From: Dongia rigui
GTDB lineage: Bacteria; Pseudomonadota; Alphaproteobacteria; Dongiales; Dongiaceae
Direction of reading: 5' to 3'
NCBI RefSeq assembly: GCF_034044635.1
Contig: NZ_JAXCLX010000001.1
Location: 372,001 to 436,000 of the forward strand
Length of the DNA: 64,000 nucleotides
The notes beneath the pieces are model-generated. The model made no database searches. It saw nothing but the letters and a program-made list of their open reading frames with translations, and was not told the DNA's origin. Below are positions 52,301 to 64,000 of this stretch, one piece after another. Made by a program: the position numbers and the translations under genes. Within the stretch, counting starts at the first letter, position 1, and the number at the start of each line of letters is the position of its first letter.

Positions 52301-55300
52301 GTGCCTTTTCCGCTTTCATACATCTGTGCGGTGGCAGCATAGGCTTCGAAGCAACCTTGCATCGCTGCCTTTTCAAGCCAGGTCAGCGACGTCACGTAGT
52401 CGAGCGGCACGCCCTGCCCGAAGAAGTAGGCCACCCCCATCAGGCGCTGAGCGACGGGATGACCGATATCGGCAAGCTTGGCGAAGACAGGGACAGAAGA
52501 AACATAGTCACCGTTCATATAGGCCTGCCAAGCCTCGTCGGTTCCCTTTTCCAGCTTGTCCCACTTATAGGGAATACCGTCGATGACCTTGGTGTGCTTG
52601 CAGGCACGCGGATCGTCGCCCGCGACCGGCGCTGGCGGCACCGGCACGGGTGCCAGCTGCGCCTCGGCAGCCGGCGCTGGCGTGGCGGTCATGCCTGGCG
52701 GCGGGGGCAACGGCGTCGCCTGCTGGGCAAATGCCGGTACCATCGGCAGCATGCCGAGGGCGATCAAGGCTGAAAAAGGGAAAAATCTGTTCTTCATGGC
52801 CGCGAACAATGGCTGGGTGGGCGGAGATTAGCATTTCCTGGGCCAGTTAGGCTCACAATCCGTTTATAAGTGCTGAATTCGGTGCCTGCCAGCGGCTTCC
52901 CCTCTTGCCGCGGGGGTATGACGACCCCATTTCCGGGTCTCTTCTTCAGGAGGAATTGCGCCTTGGCCGATCCCAGCGAGACCGACAACTTCGACAGCAC
53001 TAAGTTCGAGCGCGACCGGCAACGGGTTGAACAGGGATTCTGGCCGAAATTGCGCCGCATCGCCGGCCGCGTCCCTTTCGTCGACGAACTCCTCGCCGCC
53101 TATTACTGCGCCATCGATCCAGCCTCGCCCTTGCGCGTTAAGGCCGTGCTGATGGGGGCCCTGGCTTATTTCGTGCTGCCGATCGATGCCGTGCCCGACT
53201 TCCTCGCCTTCTTCGGTTTTGCTGACGATGCGGCGGTTGTCTATGCCGCCGTTAAGACGGTGGCCAAGCACATCACGCCGGCACATCGGGACAAAGCGCG
53301 CGCCGCACTCAACAAGCTGGATGCCTAACCGGCCTTGGCGGCCTTGCGCCGCGCCTCGCGCTGGGCGATGTAGATCGTGCTGCCGATAATCATGGCCGAG
53401 CCGATCAGCGTCCAGTGATCCGGCAACTCCCCAAATATCGCGAAGCCAATCATCCCGGCGAAAAGCAGGCGCAGATAATCGAATGGTGCGACCACCGAAG
53501 CTTCGCCGGCCTTGAAGGCCAGGATCCACCAATATTGCGACAGGGCCCCGGTCGATCCGATCGCCAACAGATAGAGCCATTGCGTGGCCGTCGGCCACTG
53601 CCATTGATAGATCGCAAAGGGCGCAATCAGCACGGTGCCGATCAGCCCGTAATAGAACAGCATCACCAGCGGCGTTTCACTGGCTGGCAAGCGCTTCAGG
53701 ATCGTGATGAGCAAGGCGATCGACAAGGCATCGCCAAGGGCCAGCAAGGCCCATGAATTGAAGCTGCCGCTGCCCGGCTGCATCATCACCAGGACGCCGA
53801 TGAAGCCGACGATGGTCGCCGCCCAGCGCCGCCACCGCACGTCCTCCTTAAGGATGATGACGGCCAGGATGACGGCAAAGAGCGGCTTGGTGAAACTGAG
53901 CGCGGTATAGGTCGCCAGTTCCAGTTTGGCGATACCAAGATAAGCGCAAATCATCGCCATGAAACCCAGCACGGCCCGCAAGGCATGGGCCTTGATGTAT
54001 TGCGTATGGAGTGAACCGAGCCCGGCCTTGGCGATAAACGGCACCAGCATGAGGAACCCGATGAGCACCCGGAAGAAGGTGATCTCGAAGATGTTTATAT
54101 GAGACTGGCCAGCCAGCTTGACGAACGCCGCCATGACTGAAAAGCCGAGGCCGCAAAGTGCCATCCAAATGCATCCTTGCGCATTGCCCGAAAGATTAAG
54201 GAAGCCGGCTTTCATGACTCTTTCCTGTCGGGCACGATTTCTGTCGCGAGGCCTGGCTGCGCGCTGTCGGCGCTCGCCTGGGTCGCCATGGCTTGGGTGG
54301 CATGACGCCGGCGCAGCACGGCCTCGCGCTGGGCAATATAGAGGCCGGCGCCGATGATGACGGCGGAACCCACCCAGAACCAGTGGTCCGGCTGCTCGCC
54401 GAACAAGATCAGGCCGATGCCGGTGGTGAAGATGAGGCGCGAGTAGTCATAGGGTACCACCGCCGAGGCGTCGGCAATGGCAAAAGCCCGCGTCCAGCAA
54501 AGATGCCCCGATGTGCCGAAGAATCCGAGGGCCACCACAAACGGCCAGGCGTCGGCACTGGGCCAGGCCCAATAGAACGCGGCAGGAATGAAAGCGAGCG
54601 GCGTCGAGAGCAGCACCATGTAGGTCACGATCGCCTGGGAGCTCTCGCTGCGCGACAGGGTCTTGACGATGATCGTGCCCATCGCGGTGAGGAACGCGCC
54701 GCCGATCGCCAGCATTTCGCCCACCCCTATTCCACCGGGGCCGATGCCACCATGGGCACCGGGCTGCAACACGATCATGGCGCCGGCAAATCCGATCAGC
54801 GTGGCGCTCCAGCGCCGCAGGCGCACCTTTTCCTTGAGCAGCAGGACAGCGAGGATGGTGGCAAAGAGCGGCGCGGTGAACGAAAGCGATGTCGCATTGG
54901 CGATCGGCATATAGCCCAGGGCCGTGAACCCGCACATCATCGAGATGACGCTGATGCTGGAGCGGAACAGATAGGCACCGATCCGCCCGGTCTTGAGGCG
55001 ATCAAACCCATGCCGCCACAGCCAGGGGATCATGAAGACGAAACCGAACAGGTTTCGCCAGAAGACGATGACAAAACCGTGCAATTCGCCCGACAGGTGC
55101 TTCACCGTGGCGCTCAATCCGGCAAAGAAGACGCAGGCCGCCAAGGCAAGGACGGCCACCTGGATATGCTCAGGTAGGCCGCTTCTCCTGTGGTCGGACT
55201 TTGTCATGTGTATGTCGGGAATCGTCTTGCCAGGAAAGGCGCGCCCCCAGAAGATGCGCCCCATGAAATATGCGTGGTGGCCACAGTAAGGGGCCGCGAC

Positions 55301-58300
55301 GACAAGAAAAAGGGTCGATCATGCGGCCAAGCCTTGCATTTTCCGCAAGGCGGGGCAGTTTGGCGGGAAATGGCGGCGGTCTTCTGTGCCGCGCTGGTGA
55401 TGAGAGGATCGGGTATGGACCAATTGTTGTGGCAACCGAGTGAGGCCGTGGTCGCCGGCGCGAACATGACCAAGTTCCGCACCCAGATCGCCCGCGACTG
55501 GCAGGTCAACCTCCACGACACGGCGGCCCTCTGGCAATGGTCGGTCGACGAGATCGAGAATTTCTGGCTGTCCCTGTGGCGCTATTGCGACGTGATTGCG
55601 GACGGACCGCACCAGCCGGTCCTGGCCGATGGCGACAAGATGCCAGGCGCCAAATTCTTCCCCAACGCCAAGATCAACATCGCCGAAAATCTGCTGCGCT
55701 TCTCGAAATCGGGCGACGACACCGACGCCCTTGTCTTCTGGGGCGAGGACAAGGTGAAGCGCCGGGTGAGCCATGGCGAGCTTCACGACCGCGTCGCTGG
55801 ACTTGCCGCTCATTTCCGCGGCATCGGCCTCAAAGCCGGCGATCGGGTGGCGGGTTTCGTCCCCAACATGCCGGAAAGCATCATCGGCGCCTTTGCCACC
55901 GCCTCACTAGGCTGCGTCTGGTCCTCCTGCTCGCCGGATTTCGGCGTCCAGGGTGTGCTCGACCGTTTCGGTCAGATCGAGCCGCGCGTCCTCATCACCG
56001 CCGACGGCTATTGGTATAATGGCAAGAGCCATGACTGCCTGGAACGCGTCGGCGAGATTCTTGCCAAACTGCCGAGCGTCGAGGAAGTGCTGGTCATCCC
56101 CTATCTCAGCCAGCACCCCGATATTTCGAAGCTGCCGAAGGCGCGCATCATCGATGACGTGATCGCCGCGAACAAGGGCGCAGAACTGAAATACGAGCGG
56201 GTCGACTTCAACCATCCGCTTTACATCATGTTCTCTAGCGGCACGACCGGCGTGCCGAAATGCATCGTGCACGGACAAGGCGGCACCTTGCTGCAGCATC
56301 TGAAGGAACACCGCCTGCACTCGGATGTGAAGCCGCATGATCGCGTCTTCTATTTCACGACCTGCGGCTGGATGATGTGGAACTGGCTGATCTCGGGGCT
56401 AGGCTCCGGTGCGACCTTGCTGCTTTATGACGGCTCGCCCTTCGCGCCCAATGGCAACATCCTGTGGGACTTCGCCCAGGCCGAACGCTGCACCTTCTTC
56501 GGTACGTCTGCGAAGTATATCGACGCCTGCTTGAAAGCGGGTGTTAACCCAATGAAGACGCATGACCTGTCGACCCTGCGCACGATCGGATCGACCGGAT
56601 CGCCGCTGGTGCCGGAAAGCTTCGATTACGTCTATGAGCATATCAAGAAGGATGTCTGCCTCTCCTCGCTCTCCGGCGGCACCGATATCGTCTCCTGTTT
56701 CATGCTGGGCAATCCGGTCGGCCCCGTCTGGCGCGGCGAGATCCAGATGCGCGGCCTCGGCATGAGCGTCGAGGTCTGGGACGACAACGGCAAACCAGTC
56801 AAGGGCGAGAAGGGTGAACTGGTCTGCACCCGCCCCTTCCCCTGCATGCCCGTGGGCTTCTGGAACGACGAAGGCGGCAAGCGATACAAGGCCGCTTATT
56901 TTGAACGCTATCCCAACATCTGGCATCACGGCGATTATGTCGAACTGACGGAGCATGACGGCATTGTCGTCTATGGCCGCTCCGACGCCGTGCTCAACCC
57001 CGGCGGCGTCCGGATCGGCACAGCCGAGATCTATCGCCAGGTCGAACAGCTGCCTGAAATCCTCGAAAGCATCGTCATCGGCCAGGATTGGGAGGCCGAC
57101 GTCCGCGTCATCCTCTTCGTTCGCCTGCGCCCTGGCGTAAAGCTCGATGCTGCGCTGGAGAAGAAGATCAAGGCGCAGATCCGCAACAACACCACGCCGC
57201 GCCACGTGCCGGCAAAGATCGTGGCCGTCACCGATATCCCGCGCACCAAATCCGGCAAGATCGTCGAATTGGCCGTCCGTGAAGTGGTGCACGGCAAACC
57301 GGTCAAGAACAAGGAAGCGCTGGCGAATCCCGAAGCGCTCGATCTCTACGCCAATCTGCCGGAGCTTAAATCGTGACGCTTGCCGCCAATCCCTGGCTCA
57401 CTTCCGTTGCCGTCCCGCCGATCGCCGAAGCCCAGGGCTGGATCGAGGGCCGCGTCTTCCCGGCCGACAAGCCGCTGATCGATGTCTGCCAGGCGGTGCC
57501 CGGCTATGCACCGCCTGACCAACTCGTCGCCTTCATGGCGGACGCGCTGAAGAACCCCAGCACGCATCGCTACACCGATATCGAAGGTCTGGCGGATCTC
57601 CGCGCCGCCTTGGCAGCCGATATCCACCGTGTCTACGCGGGCAACGTCACCGCGGCGAATGTTCTCATCACCGCCGGCTGCAACCAGGCCTATTGCCTCA
57701 GCACCGCGGCACTCGCCAAGGCCGGCGACGAGATCATCCTGCCCCTGCCTTATTACTTCAATTACCAGATGTGGCTGGAGATGATCGGCGTAACGCCTCG
57801 TCATGTCCGTTTCCGCCCCGAGGCGGGCGGCCAGCCGGATTTGAATGAGATCCGCGGCCTCATCAACCCGAAGACCAAGGCGCTGGTGCTGATCTCGCCC
57901 AACAATCCGACCGGCACCGTCTATCCGCCGGAATACCTTTCGGCAGCACTCAGGCTCTGCCGCGAGACCGGCATCGCCCTCATCCTCGACGAGACCTATC
58001 GCGATTTCATGCCGCATGACGCGGCACCGCACGGCCTCTTCGGCGAAAAGGGTTGGGAGCAGAACCTGCTCCATCTCTACAGTTTCTCGAAAGTCTTCTG
58101 CCTCACCGGCCACCGCGTCGGCGCCATCGTCGGCGACCCGAAGCTGCTCGACCAGATCGGCAAGTCGATGGATTGCGTCGCCATCTGCGCGCCCCGCTTG
58201 GGCCAGATTGCCGCACAACGGGGCCTTGAGGCCCTGCACGACTGGCGCGGTGGCAACACGCGCCTGATGCGCGATCGCCTGGCTGCCTTGCAGAAAGCCT

Positions 58301-61300
58301 TCGCGCGCAACGACCTCGGCTATGAGGTGGTCAGTGCCGGTGCCTATTTCGCCTATGTGAAGCACCCGCATCAGGGTCGCAATGCGACGGATGTTGCCAA
58401 GCGCCTGGCCGACAAGCAGAACCTGCTGGCCCTCCCCGGCTCGATGTTCGGCCCGGGGCAGGAAAGCTTCCTTCGCGTGGCTTTCGCCAATGTGGATGCA
58501 GATAGGATGCCGGAGATCGCCGCACGACTTGCGGCGGATGCGGCTAGCGCGTGGTGATCAGGGCCTGATTTCAATCGGCGTGCCGAGTTCGACTGCGGAC
58601 CAGATAACGTCCATCGCAAGGTTCGAGACGCCAATGCAGCCATTGGTCAGCGGTGAACGCGTGAAGATGCGCCACCATTGCCGCTGGCCGTGGATCATGA
58701 TGCCGCCGCCGGCCGCATCGCCCTTCGCCGCAGCACGCGAGGCTTGCGCCTTGTTGGGGTAGGAAACGAGCAGCGCCTTGTGATGGGTCGACGCCTCGTT
58801 GCCCCAGATGAGCTTGTACTTGCCCTCCGGCGTGCGCTGGTCGCCTTCGCGCAGTTTCTGCCCCGTCGGATTCTTGCCGAGCGAGATATCAGCCTTGAAG
58901 ACCGCCTTGCCATCGCGCAGCAATGAAATCGTGCGCGCGCTCTTGTCGACCAGCACCTTGTCGACCGGCCCTATGACCAGCGCCATCACCGGCCCGGGCA
59001 GATAGGACAGCATCGCCCAGACAACAAACAGCGCCGCCGCGACCTTCACACTGCGCTTCAACCAGTGCGGCGTCGGTGCGGCAACCCAGCCGATGCTATC
59101 GAGGACGAGTTCGCTCATTTGGTCTCTAACAGCGCCTGCAGTTCAAGCCACTCGCGCTTGCCCATGCCGCTCGATTCCTGGGTCACGTTCTCGCCGGCCA
59201 AGCGGCGCTTCACGACACTCAGCGCATTCTTCGACAACGTCGCAGCCCCCAGACGATGCTGCACGAACGCCTCGTAGCACAGCGGTACCCAGCGCTTCAG
59301 CACATCGATCATCGCATCGGCATAGACGCGGATCTCGTATTGCGCATGCGGGTCGGCGCGCAGCGACAGGAAATGCATGAAATTGTGCAAATCAATCTTC
59401 CAATACCATTGGGTATAGAAGTTGAGGCTGAGGTTCATGCGCGCCAATTCACGCGCCAGGCCCGGGCGGCTGGGATCTGCCGGTTCGCCCGCCTCGTTCT
59501 CGTTCAGCATCTCGACATAATGGTCGTAGACCTGTGTCGAATCGCGCTTCAGCAGATCCAGCACGCGCTGCGCCTCAGCACCCTCCAGCACATTGCCGCG
59601 CCCCTGGCGGTTGACCGAGGATTGCGCGGCGAGGTTTTCGGGCGACGGGATATAGAACTCCCGGTCGAGGATCGAATAGCGCGCCGAATATTCGTTCACA
59701 TTGGCGGTACGGTGGCGGATCCATTGCCGCGCCACGAATATCGGCATCTTCACGTGGAACTTGATCTCGCACATCTCGAACGGTGTCGAATGGCGGTGGC
59801 GCATCAGGTAGTGGATCAAGCCCTGGTCTTCGGTGACTTTCTTCGTGCCGCGGCCATAGGAGACGCGTGCCGCCTGAACCACCGCGTTGTCGTCGCCCAT
59901 ATAGTCGATGACGCGGATAAGGCCATGATCCAAGAGCTCGATCGGCTGATAGAGAATCTCCTCAAGGGCCGGCGCCACGGCGCGGCGCGTGGGCTGGGAG
60001 CCAGCGCGCTGTTCGTCGATTGCCGCCAATTGCTCTGGAGATAAGGGCATGCCGGATCCCGCCTTAGAGTTTGATAAACCGCCGAAAAAGCCAGAAAGGA
60101 ACGACTCGCCCCCTCGCCGGCCAGTGGCCGGTCGCGCGTTTTACCCGGATGCGCCGCCCTCAACAAGGCGCCGGCGAAAGTCGGGGCAAGTTAATTGATT
60201 AACGAATCATCTCCCGCGGGACTTTCCCCGCGCAATGGGGGCGCCTATATTAGGGGGGTCGGGCAACCGACTATGGCGATAAACGTCCTGTGAAATAAGC
60301 GTTGCGGACCCGGGGGCGGTACCCGGCGCCTCCACCATAATCCCTTCCCGGTCAATGCGTTAAGCAGAGCCCGGCGGGCCTCATGGGGGCGAAATAGGAT
60401 CGACGTGCGCGGTAAAGACATGGCTTTTGCTCGGTATGGTACCCGCCGTTATCGGGCCAAACCTAGAGATGCCAACGACAACGTTGCATCCGATCTTCGT
60501 ATGGCTGCCTAAGATCCCTAACGGGCTCTAAGTAGCTTACAAGAACGCGGTACTCGGGGGGCGCCGGGCAACAGAAAGCCCCCCACCTGATTTACGGTAT
60601 GTGATCCAGCCTTGGGGGCGGCAGTACCGGGCGGGTGACATGAATGGGGAATGGGACGGCGTGATGGCGAAGGACTGGCTGCGCTACGATCAGATGGTGG
60701 AAGACGCGCTGCGCGGCGTCGTGCGGCGGGCGTTGACCGAAGCGGCCGTCTCCGGCTTGCCGGGCGACCATCATTTCTACATCACGTTCCGCACCGACAC
60801 GCCGCTGGTTCGCATCCCCCAGCATCTGAAGGCGCAATATCCGCGCGAGATGACCATCGTGCTCCAGCACCAGTTCTGGGGCCTTGAGGTCAATGACGAC
60901 AGCTTCACCGTGACCTTGAGCTTCGGCGGCAAGCACGAGGCCCTGTTCATCCCGTTTGAGACCATCGTCAGCTTCGCCGACCCATCGGTAAAGTTCGCCC
61001 TGCAATTCGATTCCGGCGACGGCGAAGGCGATGAGGACGACGGCGAGGATGCGGTCGAGAGCAACGACCCCGTGCTCGCCCTTGAAAAGCCGGAAGCAAA
61101 ACCCGCCCTTGCAGATCAGCGCACGGCCAAGGCCGAGGGCGACAATGTCGCCGCCGGCGGCAACAGCGGCACGGTCGTGGCGCTCGACGCCTTCCGCAAG
61201 AAGCACTGATTTTCCGGGCGTAAAGTGCGGCATGGCAATGATGCCACAGCCGCGCATGGAAAATTTGCATCGATACATTTTCACGTCTTGACGGTCCGGA

Positions 61301-64000
61301 GTCGGCTGCGTATTTTCGCCGCACCTCTCGAACAAGGAGGAGGAACCGTCGAATGAACCATGTATCCCGAAAGAGCTGCAGCGCAGCCTGAGATTCGACC
61401 ACGGCCGACGCGCCGCTGGCGTGTCACCATTACCCTTGTTCCCCGGAAATCCCGTTCAACTCTAACCGCGTAACGTCGGAATCATTTCCGTCGCTGATCG
61501 ATTCCCAAACCAACGGGACATCGCATTTGCGCCTGATCTGCCTCCGCTTTTTCCGGAAATACCAAGGTTTAAGGCACGCCATCGACCGTTCGTGATTTGA
61601 GCGGCGTCGTACCGTCGTCGAGTTTCAGCCAACCCACAAACCCCGCGCCTTTGCCGCCGGTCGCTTCGCCCCTTTTGAGGTGCGTTCGACGGAACGATGA
61701 AGCTCAACCTGCGCGTTGAGGCGCATTCAAAACCTGAAGGAAATCAGATCATGCCGATCAATCTCAATCTCTGGACGATCATGCTGTCGCGCTGGATGGG
61801 CCGTTCGCGTCAACCGAACGTTTTGACCACCATCGGCCTAAGCGCCGCGAACGATCATTCGGACGGCGACAAACCAAGGCGGGGCCAAGCGCCCCCGGCG
61901 CTTGATGTTCGGCTGTTGTCAGCGCATCTGCGCCGCGACATCGGCCTCGAGCTGGATCGCGCTTAAGTGAGGAAACCGGGAGTGGGGTTCGCCCTGCTCC
62001 TGGTTTTTCGCTACTTTGATTGTCATGGTCCGCGAAGGCGGACCATCCACGAGTTACTTTCTTGAGTCGCTAACAAACTCGTGGATCCCCCGCCTACGCG
62101 GGGGATGACAAGCGAGGCGTGGCGCTGACAACGCGTCCCTATCCCATCATCTCCATCACCCGCGCCAGGCGTTGGCTCGCGGTGATGGCGAGTTGCAATG
62201 TCTGCGCGCGGCGGCGGTTGCCGTTGAGCGGTATCGCCTGTGAATCGCGAAGGATGGCACCGCCATGCCGATCCGCGATGATGAGGCCGCGATCGGCGGG
62301 CAAAATCTCGCGCGGGAATGGCGGCGCCACGGCGAAGAAGAAGCGGTCGCAGAAGTCGAGATATTCGGGCCATTTCTGGTCGGCGCGAAAATCGGCACGG
62401 CACGACTTGATCTCGACGATCACGAACTCACCGGCATCGTTGAGTGCCACGATGTCGGCCCGGCGCTTGGCCCGCAGCGGAAACTCCTGGAGGGCAGCAT
62501 AACCCAGATCGGCAAAGAGCCGCATCACACCACGCGCGATGCCCGTTGCAATCAACGCGTCGCCATCGCCACCCAGCCCTGCAGGGGGCAATGGAATGCT
62601 GTTCGAAATCTCCGCCATGCTCTGCTCGGTTCGAAGGTGGTACCTCTTTCACCGGCAGCTTGCCGCGGTGTTCCTGTTTTGTCCAGAGGGCGCCGCTTGC
62701 GGGGCTGCGCCAAGCCAAGTATCCAGGGCCGCTGGATATTGGGGGCTGGATGATCGAGGCGGAGTCGATAAAGCGACCGGGTCGGGTGCGCCGCCTGTGG
62801 CGCCTCTTGATGCGCGTCGTCGCCCTCTTCCTCCTCATCTCTGTGGTCTCCACCGCCGTCTACGCCTGGGTCCCAATCCCCATCACCTGGCTGATGATCG
62901 AGCGCGTGTTTGAGGGCAATTGGATCAACAAATCCTGGCGCTCTTACGAGAATATCTCGCCCAACCTCGCCCGCGCCGTCATCGCCGCCGAGGACGCCAG
63001 ATTCTGCGAACATCGTGGCTATGATTGGGAAGCGATCAAGAAGGCCTATAAGCGAAACCAGAAGGCCAAGCGCATCCGTGGTGGTTCCACCATCAGCAAC
63101 CAGACCGCCAAGAACGTCTTCCTGTGGCCCGACCGCACCTATATCCGCAAAGGGCTCGAATTCTACTTCACCGGCCTCATCGAGTTGACCTGGACCAAGA
63201 AGCGCATCCTCGAGGTCTATCTCAACGTCGTGGAATTCGGCCCCGGCATCTATGGCGCCGAAGCGGCGGCAGAAGCGCATTTCGGAAAATCGGCCAAGGA
63301 CCTGACGCGGCGCGAAGCAGCCCTCCTCGCCGCCGTCCTCCCCAACCCCATCCGCTGGTCGGCCTCGAAGCCCACCGGCTATATCCGCAGCCGCGCCGGC
63401 ACCATCCAGGCCCGCATGAACGATGTGCCCGACCCGACCGGCGACCCCTGCAAGCGGGCGATCGCGCCGTAACGGAAGCCCTGCCGGTAACGTATCGTCA
63501 ATTAACCAAGACAGAGACGTAACCCGGTTGCAGAATGATGGGCATGCCGACGATCGGTAGTGTCATCAATAACGGCCAGGGCCAGGTCATCGCCAAATTG
63601 CCGGGCGGTGCGCCGGGGACCGAGACGCTGCTCGTGCGCAAGACCAGCGCTGATGGCAACACAGCACCCGCTGCGAAATCCGGCGGCACAAGTACTGTCG
63701 CACCGGCGCCAGGCCAGCTCTCGGAAGCGGAAAAGCGTATCGTCGCCGAACTGCAGGCGCGCGACCGCGAAGTGCGCAACGAGGAACAGCGCCACGCCGC
63801 GACCGCCGGCCAGTTCGGCGGTGAACCACAATATGTCTTGAGACGCGGCCCCGACGGCAAGATGTATGCCGTCGAAGGCAAGGTGCAGATCAATGCCCAA
63901 GTCAGCGGTACGCCGGAAGACCGGGAAAAAGCGCTGCGCCGTATTCAGGCGGCCGCCGTCTCGGTGCAATCACCCTCATCCGGCGACACCCGCGCCGTCG

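Overview
The window looks like chromosome of an alphaproteobacterium, probably of the Rhodospirillales. The evidence is high GC, a circularly permuted two-piece ssrA gene, an alpha-type SspB adaptor beside it, MmcB, ThyX, and the mreBCD-mrdA-rodA order. The genus cannot be fixed from sequence alone.

Layout: 1-1851 is the end of a TPR protein gene and a choice-of-anchor A surface protein with a PEP-CTERM-like tail. 1946-30592 is an integrated element of about 28.6 kb. Its ends are a 46-bp direct repeat of the 3' part of tRNA-Lys(CTT), which is intact at 30547-30622. Beside the intact tRNA are a tyrosine integrase and a small helix-turn-helix (Xis/AlpA-like) gene. Four copies of TGTAAAACCG lie within about 140 bp of the two ends and are probably integrase arm sites. 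Nearly all the cargo is one minus-strand cluster: an HlyB-type ABC exporter, an HlyD-type adaptor, a secreted DUF2927-like protein and a 6,952-residue RTX protein encoded by 20.9 kb of uninterrupted frame. No TolC-type outer-membrane channel is present.

The rest is core genome. 30730-36440 (minus) is the rod-shape and elongasome set rodA, mrdA, mreD, mreC, mreB. 36968-40415 (minus) holds ilvC, ilvH, ilvB, followed by miaA, with serB divergent from it. 42521-46209 (minus) holds a Deg-type periplasmic protease and hflKC. 46396-52071 (plus) holds the Mrp/ApbC Fe-S carrier, an OsmC protein and two tandem paralogous CHASE-PAS histidine kinases. 52075-59118 holds a Sel1 protein, a YkvA protein, two overlapping EamA exporters, acetoacetyl-CoA synthetase with a co-transcribed aminotransferase, and an L,D-transpeptidase. 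59115-64000 holds thyX, the ssrA-sspB pair (trans-translation tag and ClpXP adaptor), a small DUF1127-like gene, mmcB, mtgA and the start of a SprA/CJM1_0395-like gene.

The strongest candidate for something new is the integrative element. It appears to be a small integrase-Xis chassis whose payload is a giant calcium-binding type I secreted protein, its exporter and an uncharacterised periplasmic partner. The first ~430 residues of the giant protein and the partner gene look more AT-rich than the flanking exporter and repeat DNA. This suggests that part was acquired as a module.
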